64,000 bases of DNA. Origin: Pseudomonadota bacterium. Lineage in GTDB: Bacteria > Pseudomonadota > Gammaproteobacteria > Burkholderiales > Rhodocyclaceae. Both the position numbers and the translations under genes were made by a program. The notes beneath the pieces are model-generated. The model was not told the DNA's origin, did no database searches, and was given only the letters and a program-made list of their open reading frames with translations. Position 1 is the stretch's first letter. Each line of letters opens with the position of its first letter. Shown here piece by piece: positions 60,325 to 64,000 of the stretch. The DNA is taken from assembly GCA_018241685.1 (NCBI GenBank), contig JAFEDJ010000031.1, forward strand, positions 62,001-126,000. Reading direction: 5' to 3'.

Positions 60325-61677
60325 ATGGCACCCGCCCGCTACCGCACCCTGCTCCACGCTGCCCCCCGCACCTTGCTGTGGCGCATCTTTCTGGTGGTGG
60401 CGGCGCTGATGCTGGCCTCCGTGGCGGTGTGGTCGGCGATCTTCAGCCACTTCGACCAGGCCAGCCGAGCACGTCAAACCGCCCAGACGGTCATCAGCAT
60501 CATCAACCTGACCCGTACCGCCCTCCTCAACGCCGACCCGGCACGGCGCAAAGACCTGCTGCTCGACCTCGCGACCCTGGAAGGCATCCGCATCTACCCC
60601 GCAGAAGCCCAAGACAAGGTACAGCCGCTGGAAGACACGGCGATCATGCGGATGGTCATTACCGACGTCCGCAAACAACTCGGAGTGGAAACCCGCTTCG
60701 CGTCTGCCTGGGAAGGTCTGACGGGATTCTGGGTCAGCTTCAAGCTGGACGACGACCCTCCATCCGAAAGCATGGAGTTCTGGGTCATGCTGCCCAGCGA
60801 ACGGATCATCCGCCCCCACGCACTGGAGTGGATGTGGTGGGGCGCCGCAGCCCTATGCCTCGCCACGCTGGGGGCCTACGTAATTGTCTCGCGCCTAAGC
60901 CTGCCTCTCAAAGCCATGGCGGCCGCGGCACGTACCGTCGGCCGTGGCGAGGTTCCGCCGCAACTCAGCGAAAGCGGCCCTACCGAGTTGTCGGATCTGG
61001 CCCACGCCTTCAACCAGATGTCCCATGACCTGCAACAGCTCGATGCAGACCGGGCCCTCATCCTGGCCGGCGTGTCCCACGACCTGCGTACGCCACTGGC
61101 CCGCCTGCGCCTGGGCATCGAAATGTGCGGTGCCGACCCGGCTGATATCGATGCAATGGTCTCCGATGTCGAGGATATGGACCGCATCATCGGCCAGTTC
61201 CTGGAGTTCTCGAAACTGGACGGCGGTGAAGCGCTAACCATGCTCGATCTTTCCGAACTGGCTGCCGAACTAGTCACCCTGTATGCCCGCCGCGGTTACA
61301 CGCTGGAACTCCGCAGCATCGGGCACGTCACCGCGGCGGCGCGGCCGCAGGCCCTGCGGCGGGCAATAACGAACCTGATCGAGAACGCACTGCGCTACGC
61401 CGGCTCTCCCCCCGAATTGGAAATCGGTTCGGACCAGGGTCGGCCGACGATCCGTGTGCTCGATCGCGGCCCGGGCATTCCGGAAGCCGATATCGAACGC
61501 GTCAAACGCCCATTCACCCGCCTCGAATCCGCCCGTAGCAACACCAAGGGATCAGGGCTCGGCCTGGCCATCGTCGACCGCATCGTCCGGGGCCAGAACG
61601 GTGAATTCCGCCTGACGCCTCGACAGGGCGGCGGGCTGACGGCCAGCATTCATCTGCGAGCCACAACAAAAGCCTGA
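60325..61677 (+). CDS. envZ: EnvZ-type sensor histidine kinase
   Basis: 450 residues. Two membrane helices (about 17-39 and 172-192) enclose a ~130-residue periplasmic domain. A HAMP segment is followed by the H-box VSHDLRTPLARLRLG (H252). N-box (NLIENALRYA), G1 (LDRGPGIP) and G2 (KGSGLGLAIVDRI) are all present. It phosphorylates OmpR in response to osmotic or envelope cues. The stop is followed by the persulfide dioxygenase gene after ~46 bases, which may be co-transcribed. Confidence 0.93.
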   Translation: MAPARYRTLLHAAPRTLLWRIFLVVAALMLASVAVWSAIFSHFDQASRARQTAQTVISIINLTRTALLNADPARRKDLLLDLATLEGIRIYPAEAQDKVQPLEDTAIMRMVITDVRKQLGVETRFASAWEGLTGFWVSFKLDDDPPSESMEFWVMLPSERIIRPHALEWMWWGAAALCLATLGAYVIVSRLSLPLKAMAAAARTVGRGEVPPQLSESGPTELSDLAHAFNQMSHDLQQLDADRALILAGVSHDLRTPLARLRLGIEMCGADPADIDAMVSDVEDMDRIIGQFLEFSKLDGGEALTMLDLSELAAELVTLYARRGYTLELRSIGHVTAAARPQALRRAITNLIENALRYAGSPPELEIGSDQGRPTIRVLDRGPGIPEADIERVKRPFTRLESARSNTKGSGLGLAIVDRIVRGQNGEFRLTPRQGGGLTASIHLRATTKA

Positions 61678-61723
61678 GTTGAAGCTAGAATCGATGCTAT
61701 CCCGTTCTGTTGGCGCCACACCC

Positions 61724-62434
61724 ATGATCCTGTTCCGCCAGTTCTTCGATCCGAGCAGTTGCACGCTCAGCTATCTCCTGGCCGACCCAGTGACCGGCGA
61801 TGCGGTCATCATCGACTCGGTCAAGGAGCACGTCGGGGCCTACATCAGTTTTCTGCAGGAGCAGGAACTCCGGCTGGTCTGGGTCATGGAAACCCATGTG
61901 CATGCCGACCACATCACCGGCTCGGCCGGCCTGCGGGAAGTAACCGGCGCCCGTAGCGTCATCAGTGCCGGCGGCGGTGTTGGCTGTGCCGATCGCACGG
62001 TTGGCGACGGCGACGTCATCGTCTTCGGCAACGAAGTCATCCGAGTCATTCCCACACCGGGGCACACGCCGGGCTGTGTCACCTACCACTGGCGCGACCG
62101 CCTTTTCACGGGTGATGCCTTGATGATCGGCGGCTGCGGCCGCACCGACTTTCAGGGCGGTGATGCGGGCCAGCTGTACGACAGCATCACCGAACGCCTG
62201 TTCACCTTCCCGGAAGAAACCCTCGTTTATCCCGGCCACGATTACCGCGGCGCACGGGTCTCCAGCATCGGCCAGGAAAAGGGCAGCAATCCGCGCCTGG
62301 CCGGGCGCAATCGACAAGAATTCATCGATCTGATGGCCAGTCTTGGCCTGCCCCCGCCACGCATGATGGATGAAGCCTTACCTGCCAATCTGCGTTGCGG
62401 TCGTCCTGGAGAGTTGGATGTCCATGGAGCTTGA
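61724..62434 (+). CDS. Persulfide dioxygenase-like MBL-fold protein (ETHE1/SdoA type)
   Basis: 236 residues from the ATG at 61724. The iron-binding pattern of ETHE1-type enzymes is seen: METHVHADHITGS (H58, H60, D62, H63), PTPGHTPGC (H), FTGDALMIGGCGRTDFQGGD (D) and VYPGHDYRG (H). The N-terminal FRQFFDPSSCTLSYLLAD is the family start. It oxidises glutathione persulfide to sulfite with O2. The end overlaps the truncated globin by 17 bases (if ATG 62418 is used). It suggests sulfide or persulfide removal. Confidence 0.92.
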   Translation: MILFRQFFDPSSCTLSYLLADPVTGDAVIIDSVKEHVGAYISFLQEQELRLVWVMETHVHADHITGSAGLREVTGARSVISAGGGVGCADRTVGDGDVIVFGNEVIRVIPTPGHTPGCVTYHWRDRLFTGDALMIGGCGRTDFQGGDAGQLYDSITERLFTFPEETLVYPGHDYRGARVSSIGQEKGSNPRLAGRNRQEFIDLMASLGLPPPRMMDEALPANLRCGRPGELDVHGA

Positions 62435-62822
62435 ACCTCTGACCCCCTACACCGAACTCGGCGGCGAAGAAACCATCCGCCGCCTCGTCCATCGTTTCTA
62501 CGAACTCATGGACACCCTGCCTGAAGCATGGGATGTCCGCCAGATGCACCCCGAGGATCTGTCCGGTTCGGAAGAAAAGCTGTTCAAGTACCTCACCGGC
62601 TGGCTCGGCGGACCGCCGCTCTACGAGCGGGAATTCGGCCATCCCCGCCTGCGTGCGCGCCACCTTCCGTTTGCAATCGCGAGCCGGGAACGTGATCAGT
62701 GGCTGATGTGCATGGAAACCGCCTTCGACGAATGCCTCCCCCAAGGTCCGTTGAGAGACAAACTGTGGGCAGCCATCCTCGGCCTCGCCGATCACATGCG
62801 CAACCGCGTCGACCTCGGCTGA
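62418..62822 (+). CDS. Group II truncated haemoglobin
   Basis: 134 residues from the ATG at 62418 (62424 also possible). Landmarks: [12 protein letters not shown] in the B-C region, [32 protein letters not shown] with the proximal His (H81), and W95 in the RDQW segment, the Trp(G8) typical of group II. It is a haem-binding O2/NO protein of the cytoplasm. The start lies inside the end of the persulfide dioxygenase gene, so the two are coupled. Likely role: O2 or NO handling linked to sulfur oxidation; this is inferred. Confidence 0.9.
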   Translation: MSMELEPLTPYTELGGEETIRRLVHRFYELMDTLPEAWDVRQMHPEDLSGSEEKLFKYLTGWLGGPPLYEREFGHPRLRARHLPFAIASRERDQWLMCMETAFDECLPQGPLRDKLWAAILGLADHMRNRVDLG

Positions 62823-62874
62823 CGAACAAGCCAACGAAAGCCTTTCCCGCCTTGCATCCCTGATTTCTGCGCTG

Positions 62875-63411
62875 ATGAAATTTCTTTTCGACCTGTTTCC
62901 GATCATCCTCTTCTTCATTGCCTACAAGTTTGCCGGCATCTTTGCTGCAACGGCAGTCGCCATCGCCGCCACCGTGGCGCAGATCGGATGGGTCTGGTTC
63001 CGCCACCGTAAGGTAGACACCATGCTGTGGGTCAGCCTCGTGATCGTCACCCTCTTCGGGGGCGCCACGCTGTTCTTCCAGAACCCGACCTTCATCAAGT
63101 GGAAACCTACCGTGCTGTACTGGTTCTTTGCCGGCTCCCTGCTGTTCTCCGCACAATTTCTTGGCAAGAACCTGATTCGCAGCCTGCTCGAGGCCCAGAT
63201 GAAACTGCCCGACCGGCTGTGGGGCCGGCTCAACCTGGCCTGGGCCGCATTTTTTGGCGTGATGGGTGTCATCAATCTGTTCGTCGCCTACAACTATTCC
63301 GAAGACACCTGGGTCAACTTCAAGCTTTTCGGCGGCATGGGCCTGATGCTCGTGTTCGTGCTGGCCCAGGGAATGCTGCTGTCCCGTTACATCGAAGAGG
63401 AACCCAAATAA
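62875..63411 (+). CDS. yciB: Inner membrane protein YciB (septation protein A)
   Basis: 178 residues with five membrane helices. The N-terminus [16 protein letters not shown] and the late [34 protein letters not shown] are characteristic. In E. coli it interacts with cell elongation and division proteins and affects envelope integrity. It is followed directly by yciI-like and bolA-like genes, as in many betaproteobacteria. The stop TAA ends at 63411 where the next ATG begins (1-base overlap). Confidence 0.93.
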   Translation: MKFLFDLFPIILFFIAYKFAGIFAATAVAIAATVAQIGWVWFRHRKVDTMLWVSLVIVTLFGGATLFFQNPTFIKWKPTVLYWFFAGSLLFSAQFLGKNLIRSLLEAQMKLPDRLWGRLNLAWAAFFGVMGVINLFVAYNYSEDTWVNFKLFGGMGLMLVFVLAQGMLLSRYIEEEPK

Positions 63412-63710
63412 TGCTGTATGCCCTGATCGGCGAAGACGCCCCCAACTCCCTCGACAAGCGCATGGCCGTGCGCGCCGAGCATCTGGCACGCCTTCAGGCC
63501 CTGCAGGCTGAAGGCCGCCTCGTACTGGCCGGCCCCTGTCCGGCAGTTGACTCTCCCGACCCCGGCCCGGCCGGCTTCACCGGCAGCGTGATCGTCGCCG
63601 AATTCCCCTCGCTGGCCGACGCCGAAGCCTGGGCGGCCGCCGATCCCTACTCCACCACCGGCGTCTTCGTGCGGTGCACTGTCAAGCCCTTCAAGAAGGT
63701 CCTGCCGTGA
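63411..63710 (+). CDS. YciI-family protein
   Basis: 99 residues from the ATG at 63411. The ferredoxin-like fold carries the His/Asp pair seen in this family: RAEHLARLQ and [18 protein letters not shown] and [10 protein letters not shown] complete the pattern. Members are small YciI/dehydrochlorinase-like proteins of unclear function. The gene touches yciB by one base and its stop overlaps the bolA GTG by 3. Confidence 0.9.
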   Translation: MLYALIGEDAPNSLDKRMAVRAEHLARLQALQAEGRLVLAGPCPAVDSPDPGPAGFTGSVIVAEFPSLADAEAWAAADPYSTTGVFVRCTVKPFKKVLP

Positions 63711-63970
63711 GCGTCATGGACGACATCCGCCAGCGGCTTGCCGTGCTGGCACCGTCCGCCATCGAACTGATCGATGACAGCCACCTGCACGCCGGCCATG
63801 CAGGTGCGCGCTCCGGCGGTGGGCACTACCGCCTCGCCATCGTGTCCGCGGCTTTCAGTGGCAAGAACACGGTTGCCCGCCACCGCCTGATTTACGACAC
63901 CCTCGGCGACCTGATGCGCCGGGAAATCCATGCCTTGGCCATCCAGGCCAGGACACCCGACGAAAGTTGA
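63707..63970 (+). CDS. BolA/IbaG-family protein
   Basis: 87 residues from the GTG at 63707 (AAGAAGG is 7 bases upstream); the ATG at 63716 would shorten it by three. The BolA motif [24 protein letters not shown] is at residues ~60-80. [29 protein letters not shown] carries the His residues used with monothiol glutaredoxins to hold [2Fe-2S]. Probably in iron-sulfur trafficking or stress morphology. The operon yciB-yciI-bolA runs off the window; a ribosome-site-like AAGGAAA at 63991-63997 suggests a further gene just beyond. Confidence 0.92.
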   Translation: MSVMDDIRQRLAVLAPSAIELIDDSHLHAGHAGARSGGGHYRLAIVSAAFSGKNTVARHRLIYDTLGDLMRREIHALAIQARTPDES

Positions 63971-64000
63971 ATTTCAACCCGCTCCACCAGCAAGGAAAAC

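Overview
This window looks like a chromosomal segment of a high-GC betaproteobacterium, most likely of the Rhodocyclales (Azoarcus/Thauera/Azospira-like). This is inferred from protein style and gene order, such as ispD-ispF-thpR, tsaB-rimI-udg, ompR-envZ and yciB-yciI-bolA; no database search was possible. Coding density is very high. Most genes sit in short overlapping runs separated by hairpin terminators at convergent junctions. No phage, transposase, integrase or CRISPR array is visible. The only intergenic stretch above about 300 bases is 55776-56357, and it holds a decayed histidine kinase gene.

Layout. 1-3512: envelope glycosyltransferases (the end of a polyprenyl-phosphate glycosyltransferase, then two GT39-type enzymes). 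3597-8844 (minus strand): rmuC, a large FtsX-type permease and an M20 amidohydrolase. 8938-11920: a histone-deacetylase-fold enzyme, a MoxR-type AAA ATPase and a VWA protein. 11956-15545: a diiron metallo-beta-lactamase-fold protein, an exported unknown protein and a SUV3-like helicase. 15784-21375: a three-gene CzcCBA-type RND efflux operon. 21533-22901: tRNA-Ser(GCU) and aspartokinase. 23165-29426: a small HTH regulator with a palindromic operator candidate, a radical SAM gene divergent from queD, a FAH-family hydrolase, DJ-1/PfpI, RHH and GST genes, and a DEAD-box helicase. 29604-34273: phosphate transport (DUF47 protein and Pit), a DUF1615 lipoprotein and an acetyl-CoA hydrolase/transferase. 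34386-44317: rlmJ, a MazG-like pyrophosphohydrolase, a gamma carbonic anhydrase, an EEP nuclease, an HDOD protein, a carbohydrate porin, an M14 carboxypeptidase, a DUF445 protein, yaaA and a CDF metal transporter. 44321-49803: relA, mtfA, a host-attachment-family protein, thpR, ispF and ispD. 49875-54381: a DUF4010/MgtC membrane protein followed by the complete AmmeMemoRadiSam trio and a catalytically eroded alpha/beta hydrolase. 54378-58970 (minus strand): GNAT, L,D-transpeptidase, tadA, the kinase pseudogene, a truncated lemA, udg, rimI and tsaB. 59037-63970: a small exported protein, ompR-envZ, persulfide dioxygenase, truncated globin, yciB, yciI and bolA.

Most of this is housekeeping: isoprenoid synthesis, the stringent response, tRNA modification (TadA, TsaB, QueD), phosphate uptake and metal efflux. 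The more unusual material is as follows. (i) The AmmeMemoRadiSam operon is a conserved but functionally unassigned system; here it is flanked by a membrane protein and a predicted pseudoenzyme. (ii) A deletion scar at about 56360 appears to have removed the 3' ends of two convergent genes at once. (iii) A cytoplasmic flavodiiron-like oxygen-site protein lacks a flavin domain. (iv) An RND adaptor has no recognisable lipoyl domain. (v) Compact palindromes sit at several promoters and leaders. Functions are assigned from sequence motifs read by eye and should be taken as family-level unless stated.
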